Assembly: GCA_900320585.1 (NCBI GenBank)
Contig: ONSV01000006.1
Location: 1 to 46,719 of the forward strand
Direction: 5' to 3'
DNA length: 46,719 nucleotides
Origin: an uncultured Prevotellaceae bacterium
GTDB lineage: Bacteria; Bacteroidota; Bacteroidia; Bacteroidales; Bacteroidaceae
The notes under the pieces are model-generated. The model was not told where the DNA came from and searched no databases. It saw only the letters and a list, made by a program, of their open reading frames with translations. Position 1 is the stretch's first letter. The number at the start of each line of letters is the position of its first letter. Made by a program: the position numbers and the translations under genes. Positions 20,292 through 28,008 of this stretch are shown here, piece by piece.

Positions 20292-22466
20292 CTACCATAT
20301 TCCGGCCTCGCAGTTGCTGTCGTGCCTGGGCTTGGCATTTCCCACGAACCGTGGCAGGGGCATCTCATGGAAACAGATGTGCAGGCCGATGGCGCGCGTC
20401 ATCAGCAGGTCGTCGTGCTTCCCGTCTACGGCACCATAGCTGCCGTTCTGCTGCCTCACATAGGTGGTGTATTCGTCAAGGCACCGGCCGTCGCGCTCCA
20501 CGTACAGGCCCTCTCTCACGGTCTCTATCAGCGTGGAGATGATTTCGGGTTTGGTCTTCACGTTGGTGTGGAACCCATATTTCACGGGTGCCCTCCTGCG
20601 GATGTCTTCGGCGCTCTGCTTGCGGGCATAGAGATGGGGATAGACATCGCGGATGGCATTGAGGATGTACGACGACTGGTCGCCGCCCTCCAGCCAACGG
20701 TCGTCGTCGTGGGTCTCGAGCGTGTTCGACTCGATCACGAGCAGCGCGTCGTCGTAGTAGTGGGCCACCTGCACGGCTTTCCATGCCAGCAAGTCCATGT
20801 CGATGTGCCCATACCACTGGGCGCAGACCTCTGGCCGCTCGCCCTCCATCATCCAATAGCGGTCGATGACGCAGACTACCGACCAGTCGGCCTTCGCGCT
20901 GCGCCCTCCGATGTCCACCACCACGAGATAGCGGTCGCTCACCCTGCCGTCGTCGAAGGTCTCGGGCGGTGTCCATATCCACAGCTGTCCGTCGGCGCTC
21001 TCGTCGAACCGGAGCGAGGCGAGTGCTCCGGCACCTTTTTTCGCGTGTGCCGACAGGTCGCCCCTCATGCGTGGCATGCGGCAGTTTTGCCTGAGCGAGT
21101 GGATGTGGTAGGGGTCGAACACGTGGGCGCCCGACTGCTGGAAGGCCTCGATGTCGTCGGATGGAAATTCGGAGGCCATGTTGCCGTGGTCGTTGTATTT
21201 CCTTCGCTCGTTCACATACCAGTTGATGCCCTCGAGCGTGGCGCCCATTTCCCATAGGCGCCACAGATAGCGGCCGGGCTCACGGCGGTCGCTGTCGGTG
21301 GCGCTCTCTTCGCGGTGCTGCCACAGCGTGGTGGCGAGCGCCTGGGCATTGTCGGTGGCCAACGCATACTGCTCGATCTGCCACCAGGCCACGAACAGTG
21401 CCTCGAATTGCGACTCTCCCCGTTTGGCGGCATCGTATTCGCGCTGGAAGAAGTTGCCGGTGCCGTTGGCCGTCGACTCATACACAATCATCGTATAGGG
21501 TCGGAAAGAGGCTCCGGCACAGGCCGAGCGGATGATGTCCTCCGGTGTCTTGTTGTCGGTCTTGCGCCAGAAAGCCACCTCGGTGCAGTGCACCAGGGCT
21601 GAGTCGCCACCACGGGCAGAGTTGGGCGTCTCGGCCGACCCCACCTTGATCTTGCAGTTGCGTAGTGGAATGTAGCGCAGCAGGCGGGTGTTGCGGTCGC
21701 CCATGATCTTGGTGCCGCCCTTGCTGTCGCGCCTCGGTGCCCTCGGGTTGCTCTCCGGTTCGTCATCGAGACAGAACACCTCGCTGCACCCTTCGGCCGA
21801 AGGGATGTCGGGATGTGCCGACTCCTGCTCCTCGCAAAGCGTTTGGCAGCCTAGCAGACGGATGGGGTAGCGCTCGATCACCTTGTCGAACATGCTACTC
21901 ACCTCGGCCGACGCCGTCTTCACATGCCCCACAATCAGCGAGTTGAGGCCTTTCAGGTGAACGAGTTGGAGCCATGCCATGTAGATTTGCGTCACCGTCG
22001 ACCCTCCCCATTGCCGGGCTTTCAGCACGATGACGCGGATGGGCCTTCCTGCCAGCCGCTGCCGCTCGAACACTTCGACGAGTCGGCGTTGCGGACGGTT
22101 GAGTACGAAGGGGATGTCGTCGCCTCCGTCTTTGGGCTTGATGCGCACATACCGCCATGCCCAGTAGAAGAAGTCGTGCCGGCAGCGCAGGGCCTCGAAC
22201 TCTTCCATGGCCTCGTCGTGGCTTTGGCGCGACAGCCGGGCATAGCGGTCGATGTCGCCACACATCACCAGCCGGCTCACGCGCTCGTCGTCGATCATCG
22301 TGTCGGGGATGAATATGGGCGAGGGCAGGTAGCCACCAATCCGCACGCAGGTGCGTGGCAATGGTGCTCCCTCTCCGGTGGCGGGAACAAATGGCAGGGC
22401 TATGGCTTCGTTGCGGCGGGCGTTCTCGGCAAGGATTTGCAGGATGGCCGACTGTGTGTTGTTCAT
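20292..22466 (-). CDS. Phage-type terminase large subunit (DNA packaging ATPase/nuclease)
   Basis: Protein of 724 aa that in a phage would pump and cut DNA into the capsid. The start at 22466 (MNNTQSAIL) is chosen because the upstream in-frame region runs through a promoter box and a hairpin. The ATPase half has a Walker A-like loop KARQWGGST near 149 and a candidate Walker B/catalytic Glu in ALVHCTEVAFW near 291. The C-terminal RNase H-like nuclease half has VVVDIGGRSAKADW near 513, VIESNTLET near 575 and HDDLLMTRAI near 688, giving the expected acidic triad. It is therefore apparently intact. No portal, protease or capsid gene is adjacent: the neighbours are a patatin gene, a small peptide gene and a lipoprotein gene. 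The matching capsid-like genes are 17 kb away on the other strand. Confidence 0.8.
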   Translation of the reverse strand: MNNTQSAILQILAENARRNEAIALPFVPATGEGAPLPRTCVRIGGYLPSPIFIPDTMIDDERVSRLVMCGDIDRYARLSRQSHDEAMEEFEALRCRHDFFYWAWRYVRIKPKDGGDDIPFVLNRPQRRLVEVFERQRLAGRPIRVIVLKARQWGGSTVTQIYMAWLQLVHLKGLNSLIVGHVKTASAEVSSMFDKVIERYPIRLLGCQTLCEEQESAHPDIPSAEGCSEVFCLDDEPESNPRAPRRDSKGGTKIMGDRNTRLLRYIPLRNCKIKVGSAETPNSARGGDSALVHCTEVAFWRKTDNKTPEDIIRSACAGASFRPYTMIVYESTANGTGNFFQREYDAAKRGESQFEALFVAWWQIEQYALATDNAQALATTLWQHREESATDSDRREPGRYLWRLWEMGATLEGINWYVNERRKYNDHGNMASEFPSDDIEAFQQSGAHVFDPYHIHSLRQNCRMPRMRGDLSAHAKKGAGALASLRFDESADGQLWIWTPPETFDDGRVSDRYLVVVDIGGRSAKADWSVVCVIDRYWMMEGERPEVCAQWYGHIDMDLLAWKAVQVAHYYDDALLVIESNTLETHDDDRWLEGGDQSSYILNAIRDVYPHLYARKQSAEDIRRRAPVKYGFHTNVKTKPEIISTLIETVREGLYVERDGRCLDEYTTYVRQQNGSYGAVDGKHDDLLMTRAIGLHICFHEMPLPRFVGNAKPRHDSNCEAGIW

Positions 22467-22488
22467 GGGCTCTTCGTTCTTGAAAATG

Positions 22489-22496
22489 CAAAAATA
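22489..22496 (-). promoter_or_regulatory. TAnnTTTG promoter box before the terminase gene
   Basis: TATTTTTG on the minus strand, 22 bases before the ATG at 22466. The -33 element is not clear. Confidence 0.5.
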
Positions 22497-22624
22497 GCAC
22501 ACCGACCGCCATCTGTCGTGCCATTTTGCCCATGGCGCACGTCTGTTCTCAAGGGGCTTCGCCAGAGGCCTTCCCATTGGTCTCTCTTGAGGGGACGACT
22601 CTCGAATGCTTGCCGACAATCCAC

Positions 22625-22650
22625 AAAAAAAACCAGCCAAAGGCTGGTTT
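22625..22650 (-). terminator. Intrinsic terminator downstream of the 57-aa peptide gene
   Basis: On the minus strand AAACCAGCC, loop TTT, GGCTGGTTT and a continuous run of eight T ending at 22625. Nine-base perfect stem, 81 bases after the peptide stop. Confidence 0.9.
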
Positions 22651-22666
22651 CAACTATGAAAAATAA

Positions 22667-22703
22667 TTTTTACCGACAAGAAATCATTTCTTATCGGTAA
22701 AAA
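22667..22703 (-). repeat. 17-bp hairpin next to the peptide terminator
   Basis: TTTTTACCGACAAGAAA (22667-22683) pairs with TTTCTTATCGGTAAAAA (22687-22703) with one mismatch and a 3-base loop. It is flanked by A/T runs so it could terminate in either direction; it directly precedes the second terminator at 22625-22650. Confidence 0.75.
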
Positions 22704-22730
22704 TTTTTCCTATCTTTTTGATTAGTGTGG

Positions 22731-22904
22731 TTATTCGTCCCAGACAGAATTGGAGTTGTCCAATATCTCATCACCGGGGGTGATGAGATCGCCTTCTTTG
22801 GTTGCTGGATTGTCTTCGTTGAAGATTGGCAGGCTTGCGTCCAAGAAGTCTTCGGCATCAATCGACTGAAGCCTAATCTCTGGGGTCGTGTAAGATCTTT
22901 TCAT
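22731..22904 (-). CDS. 57-aa acidic peptide of the MKKxYxxPEI family
   Basis: Encodes MKRSYTTPEI, a hydrophobic/Ser patch (DFLDASLPIF), then an acidic C-terminus ending SVWDE. It shares with the 14087-14257 peptide the start MK[KR][ST]YxxPEI, a small-Ser position near 24, many Asp/Glu in the second half and the final Trp-Asp-Glu, although the rest differs. Such short proteins are, to my knowledge, numerous and unnamed in Prevotella and related genomes. This one is a separate transcription unit: a TAATTTTG box 45 bases upstream and two hairpins downstream, between the terminase gene and the 23790 gene. No modification or export genes are adjacent. Function unknown. Confidence 0.75.
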   Translation of the reverse strand: MKRSYTTPEIRLQSIDAEDFLDASLPIFNEDNPATKEGDLITPGDEILDNSNSVWDE

Positions 22905-22949
22905 GTAAGTAAGTTTATTTAGATGTTATTTTTATTCTATTAATTGAGG

Positions 22950-22957
22950 CAAAATTA
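22950..22957 (-). promoter_or_regulatory. TAnnTTTG promoter box for the 57-aa peptide
   Basis: TAATTTTG on the minus strand, 45 bases before the ATG at 22904, in an AT-rich gap (22905-23046). The -33 element is not well defined. Confidence 0.6.
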
Positions 22958-23046
22958 CAGTTTAAAATCGAAATACTCTACTATCGAAGGGGTTTTCTCT
23001 TACGAATTAACATTTTTTAAATGTTTGTTAAGCATTCATTGTTCCT

Positions 23047-23790
23047 TCAATGATGGCATACCCGCCTCTCATGTCCCCGCTCCCAGATTGATTTTCGGTC
23101 GGCCGCACAGAGACCGCCGATGACGCTTGCTGGTGGGGTGGGGCGTGAGGGAGCCGACGAGCTGCCCAGCTGTCTCACCTCCTCTTGATTGCGGTGCTCG
23201 ATGAGATATTCCTCGATTTTGTAGTTCCTGCCCTTGATCTCTCCTTGGCGGAAAGCGTCCTGGATATCGCGCTCGTAGTTGACGGCTTGGCAGAGCTGGC
23301 GCACCGTGTGCTCGCTGAACGCTCCTTTGGCAAACTCCTCGAACACTGTTTCCAGCAAGGATGCCACTCCGGTCCTCTCATGCTCGTCCGTCAGGTGGCC
23401 AGTAGTCAGCCGTTCGATGGCCTCTGAAGGTGTGACGGCCGGAGACGCTGGCACACCAGCCTGGTGGTCGGCCCCAGTATCGGCATGGGGCGGGGCAGGG
23501 CGCTCTTCACTCTCGGCATTCTGTACTGCGACGTTGCCGTCGGCTTCGTTCTCAGCAACCATGGCATGGGCGTCTGCCTCCTCTCCCACAGCAGTGAGCC
23601 CACCGTCTGCCTCTTCTTGCATAACAGGGGCTTGGCCGCCACTTTCGTTCTCATCTGCAATGGCTTGGCCACCAGCGTTTTTCTCTGGTGCGTTCAAGTC
23701 GTTCTCAGGGAGGATGGCCTCTGCCGCATTCTCAATCGGGCACTCGCCTGGGGCAGTGCCGATGCTCTGACTGTTCTTTTTCTTTCTCAT
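23047..23790 (-). CDS. Phage-structural-type hypothetical protein, Ala/Glu-rich
   Basis: Protein of 247 aa. Residues 1-120 are low-complexity, rich in Ala, Glu, Asn and Gly with repeated E-x-A-D-G patterns, probably disordered. From about 125 it is folded and helical (ASLLETVFEEFAKGAF, VRQLCQAVNYERDIQDAF, EGxIKGRNxKIEEYL-like), and it ends with RKSIWERGHERR. From memory, proteins with an IRGRN/KGRN helix and a terminal SIW(D/E)R motif sit next to terminases and capsid genes in Bacteroidales phages, which would make this a scaffold, portal accessory or small packaging protein; this is inference. A TATCTTTG box lies 29 bases before the ATG. It is the second phage-like gene of the terminase locus and is intact. 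Confidence 0.6.
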   Translation of the reverse strand: MRKKKNSQSIGTAPGECPIENAAEAILPENDLNAPEKNAGGQAIADENESGGQAPVMQEEADGGLTAVGEEADAHAMVAENEADGNVAVQNAESEERPAPPHADTGADHQAGVPASPAVTPSEAIERLTTGHLTDEHERTGVASLLETVFEEFAKGAFSEHTVRQLCQAVNYERDIQDAFRQGEIKGRNYKIEEYLIEHRNQEEVRQLGSSSAPSRPTPPASVIGGLCAADRKSIWERGHERRVCHH

Positions 23791-23819
23791 TATCTTCGCA
23801 TGTTGATGGTTTCGCGATG

Positions 23820-23827
23820 CAAAGATA
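23820..23827 (-). promoter_or_regulatory. TAnnTTTG promoter box for the 23790 gene
   Basis: TATCTTTG on the minus strand, 29 bases before the ATG at 23790. Confidence 0.5.
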
Positions 23828-23871
23828 GGGCGGAGAACGACTATGGGCGCGTCATTTTCGTATGGATGAGC

Positions 23872-24681
23872 CTATTCCACGTCGAGCTCGTTGATGAGGC
23901 CTTGCCAGAGTTCGGGCAGTTTTGTAGGTGAGGCTTCCGATGCGGTTTCCTCTTGGTTGGCATTGCGAAGGGTGAACTGGTTGCTCACTTCGTATTCCCC
24001 ATATTGCTCAGGTTCGTTGACGATGATGAGTTCCTCCTGCACCGCAATCTTGCCACCCTTCCAGATGTTCCTGGTGTACGATTCGCAGCACCATGAGTTG
24101 CTGCCACCCTCAAACAGGGTTTTGGTGGAAGGATGCAGTTTGAGATTCTGCAGCGAGGGCTCGCCCAATGTGCCCAAGCGGAAGAATTGTTTTGTGCTGT
24201 CGTCCCAGATGAGCAGCGTGCTGTATGTGCGCGACTCGCACGGACCGATGAGGATGTCGGCAAAACCATCGAAGTTGGCGTCGATGAAGTGGATCAGTTT
24301 CTCGTCACCATCGGTGGCCAGCGGGTCTTCCTCGTTGGTCAGGGTCTGTATGAGCTCGTTGTCGTAATAGATGGTTGCCGTGGTCTTCTCCTCGTTCAGT
24401 TCCACCCTGAGGTGTGGGTCGCTGGTGGGGCATTGGTTAAGACTGATGAATCCATTGGCATTTGGCACGATGTCGGGAGCCTTCATGTAGGTGGTAGCGG
24501 TGTCGGTTGGCTCCTCGGCCGCCGAAAGGTCCTCTACAGTGGCCGTATCCTCATTCTCGTTGGCAGCGGGAGCAGCGGTGCTGGCGTTTTTCGTGCACCC
24601 TGTGATGATGAGGAAGATGGCCAGGGTCATGGCGACGTGGCATAGTGTAGTGACTTTCATCAAAATAGTTGTTCTTTTCAT
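23872..24681 (-). CDS. Lipoprotein of unknown function with Ca-loop-like DxNxDGxxD motif
   Basis: Protein of 269 aa with a lipoprotein signal (hydrophobic MTLAIFLIITG followed by Cys), a Glu/Thr/Ala-rich linker (about 33-65) and a globular domain. The domain contains FIDANFDGFADILIGP, a D-x-N-x-D-G-x-x-D calcium-loop-like motif as in FG-GAP/XAC2610-like domains, followed by YSTLLIWDDSTKQFFRLG. Proteins of this kind are surface or periplasmic lipoproteins with no assigned activity. The first ATG (24681) and an in-frame ATG seven codons later are both possible. It is unrelated to the phage-like neighbours as far as can be seen. Confidence 0.65.
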   Translation of the reverse strand: MKRTTILMKVTTLCHVAMTLAIFLIITGCTKNASTAAPAANENEDTATVEDLSAAEEPTDTATTYMKAPDIVPNANGFISLNQCPTSDPHLRVELNEEKTTATIYYDNELIQTLTNEEDPLATDGDEKLIHFIDANFDGFADILIGPCESRTYSTLLIWDDSTKQFFRLGTLGEPSLQNLKLHPSTKTLFEGGSNSWCCESYTRNIWKGGKIAVQEELIIVNEPEQYGEYEVSNQFTLRNANQEETASEASPTKLPELWQGLINELDVE

Positions 24682-24721
24682 AAATAGTCGTTGATTTAAA
24701 GAATGGTATCTATTTTAATTT

Positions 24722-24782
24722 AGGAGTTCAGGAGTTCAGGAGTTCAGACATTACTCTTTTTTTCAAGGAGTTCAGACATTAC
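24722..24782. repeat. AGGAGTTC tandem repeat and 17-bp direct repeat
   Basis: AGGAGTTC occurs three times head to tail (24722-24745); the third copy begins AGGAGTTCAGACATTAC (24738-24754), which is repeated exactly at 24766-24782. It sits in the 337-base gap 24682-25018, otherwise without genes except the promoter and leader of the 25019 operon. It may be a recombination scar or the edge of an inserted segment; two copies are too few for a CRISPR. Confidence 0.7.
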
Positions 24783-24950
24783 CGCTGCTTCGTCAACAAC
24801 GTTTTTGACGTTGATGATTGGTGGCAGGTGGATTCTTCGTCCATATTGACATGAATATTGTATTGTTCATTTAACCGATTGAATGACAATTGCTTACTGA
24901 GGCGAAACTCTGCTCGGGCGTGGCCTTGCGCATTTTTCTCTCGACTTATC

Positions 24951-24982
24951 TTGCAAAAGGAGGGGTGGCGTGATTATCTTTG
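24951..24982 (+). promoter_or_regulatory. Promoter of the 25019 phage-type operon
   Basis: TTG (24951-24953), 21 bases, then TATCTTTG (24975-24982), the Bacteroidota promoter pattern, 36 bases before the ATG. Confidence 0.65.
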
Positions 24983-24996
24983 TGAAGGAAATCAAA

Positions 24997-25013
24997 CAGG
25001 ATAACACATTTTT
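24997..25013 (+). promoter_or_regulatory. Leader motif shared with the capsid operon
   Basis: CAGGATAACACATTTTT, 14 bases after the TATCTTTG box and 5 bases before the ATG at 25019. The same motif with one change (CAGGATAATACATTTTT) is at 39854-39870 in the leader of the capsid gene. It may be an operator, a ribosome-binding enhancer, or common ancestry of both leaders. Confidence 0.6.
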
Positions 25014-25018
25014 ATACC

Positions 25019-25474
25019 ATGAGAACATTGAGACGAAAGGCTCACCGCACGTCGTTCGAATACCGCGACGACAGGAGCCGCAATTTGCTGGAGGTATTCA
25101 ATCACTTGTTCAACACCACGGTCAATGCCCATGTGGAGGAGGTTTTGCGACGTGCCGTCGACCATCCCTCACGCCGGTTCTGGGTGAGCGAGGAGCGTGC
25201 CCTCCGTGTGGTCCGCGCCATGGAGCGCGATGCACTTCCGCCCCGTTGCAACACCCTCAAGCGCGAGATGTATGAAGAGATTTACCGTCGGGTCAGCCAC
25301 TTGTCGGCCATCCATCCCGACTGGCCTTTGAGGCGGCTGGTGTGGGTGGTGGTCCATCAGGAGGCGCCCAAGTTCTATCTTTCGGTAAGCAGTGCGCATG
25401 CCATTGTGGTGGAGGAGAAGAAGAGATGCAGGATAGAGACCATGCGAAGGCTGTCGCGCTTCTTGTCGGCGTAG
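25019..25474 (+). CDS. Phage-type small helical protein
   Basis: Basic, largely helical protein of 151 aa with no signal or membrane segment. Recognisable stretches are SRRFWVSEERALRVV, LKREMYEEIYRRV and APKFYLSVSSAHAIV. From memory, proteins with this order of motifs (RFWVSEERA, then KREMxxEIYRR, then xPxFYLxxxSA) are found in Bacteroidales prophages near packaging genes; they could be a small terminase-like or DNA-binding protein, but I cannot verify this. It is preceded by a good promoter and by the leader motif it shares with the capsid gene, and its end overlaps the rhomboid-like gene by 49 bases, so the two are co-translated. Confidence 0.65.
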   Translation: MRTLRRKAHRTSFEYRDDRSRNLLEVFNHLFNTTVNAHVEEVLRRAVDHPSRRFWVSEERALRVVRAMERDALPPRCNTLKREMYEEIYRRVSHLSAIHPDWPLRRLVWVVVHQEAPKFYLSVSSAHAIVVEEKKRCRIETMRRLSRFLSA

Positions 25475-25965
25475 TGGCGCTGCTGGTGTCGTTGGCCGGC
25501 ATGGCAGGGCATCGCTTCACGGCGGTGTGCCCGGTAGGCGTAGGGCCTGGTTGTGGCATCGTCCCGCGCCTGCTCCATCCGTTGGTGCATGTGGGCCTGC
25601 TCCATGCCGTGGCCAATGTGTATGTGCTCTGGCAGCTGGTCTTTTTCTGCGACATCCGGTGCCGCCACCTGTTTTGCGCGTTTGTGGTGGCATGCTGCTG
25701 TCCGTCTTGGTTGGCCACATGGCCCTACGGCTGGATGCACCCAGGTGCCGGTCCGACGTCGGTGGTGGGCCTCTCGGGCGTGGTCTTTGCCCTTGTGGGC
25801 ATGCAGGTACACCGCTGGGCGGGGCGTTGGCGCTGCTGTGCACTTCTGCTTCTTTGGCAGGTCTTGGGCTTGTGTGTGGGAACGGTGGCGGTGGGCATGC
25901 ACCTCTATTGTTTCGTAGCGGGTGTGGCGCTCGCCGGGGCAGGCCGTGTCACTCGCTCCCGTTGA
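25426..25965 (+). CDS. Rhomboid-like membrane protein
   Basis: Membrane protein of 179 aa with about six hydrophobic segments. It has the rhomboid serine-protease signature: GLSGVVFALVG with candidate nucleophile Ser117, and HLYCFVAGVALAG with candidate His159 in the last helix; LLHAVANVYVLW matches the conserved H-x-x-x-N region (HAVAN). It may therefore be an active intramembrane protease, although it is short and Cys-rich. The ATG at 25426 is chosen because it gives a short N-terminus before the first helix and overlaps the upstream phage-type gene by 49 bases in another frame. Linkage to a phage-type gene is unusual for a rhomboid. Its end overlaps the convergent DUF4236 gene by 17 bases. 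Confidence 0.7.
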   Translation: MQDRDHAKAVALLVGVVALLVSLAGMAGHRFTAVCPVGVGPGCGIVPRLLHPLVHVGLLHAVANVYVLWQLVFFCDIRCRHLFCAFVVACCCPSWLATWPYGWMHPGAGPTSVVGLSGVVFALVGMQVHRWAGRWRCCALLLLWQVLGLCVGTVAVGMHLYCFVAGVALAGAGRVTRSR

Positions 25966-26653
25966 GTTGGCGCAGGCCTTCGGCGTAGTCGCGCTCGATG
26001 GCAGCCATGGCATCCTTGAACTCCATGCCCAGCACTTTCACTCCTAATGGCTTGATGTTGGTGTACATGATGTCGAGGATTTCGGAGTGGGCTTCTTCCA
26101 GCTCCTCTACCGTAGTGGCGTCGGCCATCTTGTCCATCAGGCTCTCCACCTCGCTGATGTAGGCCTTGGCCGAGGCCTTGTCGGTGCGCTCGGTGCGGCG
26201 CTCGCCGGTGTTGGTGCCCCCCTTGCGTGCGGCCTTCGTGCTTTTCGACTTCGTCGTGGTCGTCTTCTTCCGGGTGGGGGCCTCTTCGATGTCGTCGGCC
26301 TCCTCGGCAGGCGCGTGCTTGATGTTGCGTGCCACGAAGAAGGTCACGATGCCTAGTAGCACACCTGCCACGCACATGCCCACGAAGAGGTTGAAGCTAT
26401 GCAGGGCAAAGCCAAGATAGTAGCCGATGCCGATGATGACGGCGGCCACGCCAAGTGCCCATACCAGGCTGGTGCTCAGTTTGGTCTTGTTGTACACCCC
26501 GGTGCCCCGGATGCTCGAGTTCACGTATACGCCCTTCCGGCTGATGTTGAGTTTGGCCCCTCTCGGACCTATCGACAGGCTTGGCCCTGTCTTGCTGATG
26601 TTGAGGGTCACCCACGGCAGCAGTTTGATGGTTTTCCTGATATAGGTAGGCAT
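25949..26653 (-). CDS. DUF4236-domain membrane protein
   Basis: Protein of 234 aa. The N-terminal ~55 residues (LNISKTGPSLSIGPRGAKLN, then GTGVYNKTKL) are the DUF4236 domain. Two hydrophobic segments follow (LGVAAVIIGIGYYLGFA and LFVGMCVAGVLLGIVTFFV), then a Lys/Thr/Arg-rich linker (about 125-165) and an acidic helical C-terminus (VEELEEAHSEILDIMY). The role of DUF4236 is not known. It lies 39 bases after serB on the same strand and may be its distal operon partner. Confidence 0.75.
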   Translation of the reverse strand: MPTYIRKTIKLLPWVTLNISKTGPSLSIGPRGAKLNISRKGVYVNSSIRGTGVYNKTKLSTSLVWALGVAAVIIGIGYYLGFALHSFNLFVGMCVAGVLLGIVTFFVARNIKHAPAEEADDIEEAPTRKKTTTTKSKSTKAARKGGTNTGERRTERTDKASAKAYISEVESLMDKMADATTVEELEEAHSEILDIMYTNIKPLGVKVLGMEFKDAMAAIERDYAEGLRQLNGSE

Positions 26654-26692
26654 AGGCTGGTATGTTGATGGTTGTTTTGGCGGTTGCAGGGG

Positions 26693-27934
26693 TTAGTTGC
26701 CGTCTTCTCCCAGGTAGGAGTCCTTGAATCCGAGGAAGTAGAGCACGCCGTCGATGCCGATGGTGTTGATCGACTGTCGGGCGTTGGCCACCACGCGTGG
26801 CTTGGCATGGAAAGCGATGCCCAGTCCGGCCTGGCTGATCATCGGCAGGTCGTTGGCACCGTCGCCCACGGCGATGGTCTGTGCCAGGTTCACTTTCTCC
26901 ACTTGGGCGATGAGCTTGAGCAGTTCGGCCTTGCGGTGGCCGTCGACCACCTCGCCCAGGTAGCGTCCGGTGAGCTTGCCGTCGTCGTCCACCTCGAGTT
27001 CGTTGGCATACATGTAGTCGATGCCGTAGCGCCGCTGCAGGTACTCGCCGAAGTAGGTGAATCCTCCGCTCAGGATGGCAATCTTGTAGCCACAGCGTTT
27101 CAGCACGGCCATCAGGCGGTCCACGCCCTCGGTGATGGGCAGGTTCTCGGCGATGTCGCGCATCACGCTCACGTCGAGGCCTTTGAGCAGTGCCACCCGC
27201 TTGGTGAAGCTTTCCTTGAAGTCGATCTCGCCGCGCATGGCGCTCTCGGTGATGGCTTTCACCTCGTCGCCCACACCGGCTCTCATGGCGAGCTCGTCGA
27301 TGCACTCGGTCTGGATGAGCGTGGAGTCCATGTCGAAGCAGATGAGTCGGCGCATGCGCCGATACATGTCGTCGCGCTGGAGCGAGAAGTCCACGTCCAT
27401 GTCGGATGAGAGGCGCATCAGCTGTTCCTGCATCTCGCGGCGGTCGAGCGACCCACGGAGCGAGAACTGGATGCACGCCCGGCTGTTCTGCTGTGGCTGG
27501 CGTATGCTCCTCCTACCGGTGAGACGGAGGATGGAGTCGATGTTCACGCCCTGGTTGGCGATCACCTTCGTGGCCGCCTCGATTTGTGCTGCCGAGAGGG
27601 TGCGCCCTATCAGCGTGAGGATATAGCGGTTCTTGCCTTGCCGGCCCACCCACGCCTCGTATTCGTCGTCGCTGATGGGTGAGAATCCGATGTTCACGCC
27701 CAGTTCGGTGGCCTTGAATAGCAATTCCTTCATCACCTGTCCGGAGTGCATCTCGTCAATGCGGATGAGGATGCCCAGCGACAGGGTGCTGTGGATGTCG
27801 GCCTGGCCGATATCGAGAATCTGGGCTTCATAGCGGGCCAGGATGCCCATGACCGAGGCGGTGAGTCCTGGCCGGTCTTGTCCGGTGATGCTCACCAGTA
27901 TCTGTTCTTCGTTGTTGCTGATGGGTGTTGTCAT
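26693..27934 (-). CDS. serB: Phosphoserine phosphatase with N-terminal ACT domains
   Basis: Last enzyme of serine biosynthesis, hydrolysing phosphoserine to serine in the cytoplasm; 413 aa. Two ACT-like regulatory domains (LVSITGQDRPGLTASVMGIL at about 12-31 and YILTLIGRTLSAAQIEAA near 105) precede a HAD phosphatase domain with motif I DMDSTLIQTE, motif II in ILSGGFTYF and motif IV GDGANDLPMI. The ACT domains suggest feedback control by serine or another amino acid. The start at 27934 (ATG, MTTPISNNE) is preferred over an upstream TTG. A TAATTTTG box lies 12 bases before it. The neighbouring copper ATPase is on the same strand but has its own promoter. Confidence 0.95.
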   Translation of the reverse strand: MTTPISNNEEQILVSITGQDRPGLTASVMGILARYEAQILDIGQADIHSTLSLGILIRIDEMHSGQVMKELLFKATELGVNIGFSPISDDEYEAWVGRQGKNRYILTLIGRTLSAAQIEAATKVIANQGVNIDSILRLTGRRSIRQPQQNSRACIQFSLRGSLDRREMQEQLMRLSSDMDVDFSLQRDDMYRRMRRLICFDMDSTLIQTECIDELAMRAGVGDEVKAITESAMRGEIDFKESFTKRVALLKGLDVSVMRDIAENLPITEGVDRLMAVLKRCGYKIAILSGGFTYFGEYLQRRYGIDYMYANELEVDDDGKLTGRYLGEVVDGHRKAELLKLIAQVEKVNLAQTIAVGDGANDLPMISQAGLGIAFHAKPRVVANARQSINTIGIDGVLYFLGFKDSYLGEDGN

Positions 27935-27946
27935 GTGATTTTTGCA

Positions 27947-27954
27947 CAAAATTA
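27947..27954 (-). promoter_or_regulatory. TAnnTTTG promoter box for serB
   Basis: TAATTTTG on the minus strand, 12 bases before the ATG at 27934, implying a very short 5' leader. Confidence 0.55.
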
Positions 27955-28008
27955 AACAAAATTTTCGATATCTCCTCTCACTTTGCCGGTTTTTTTAAGA
28001 CGGGGCGC

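Noticed and set aside
19338..21257. 639-codon open frame opposite the patatin and terminase genes
   Set aside because: It spans two real minus-strand genes and their promoter, so it is a by-product of base composition.
24722..24782. Possible CRISPR-like repeats
   Set aside because: Too few copies, 11-base spacer, and no cas genes anywhere in the window.
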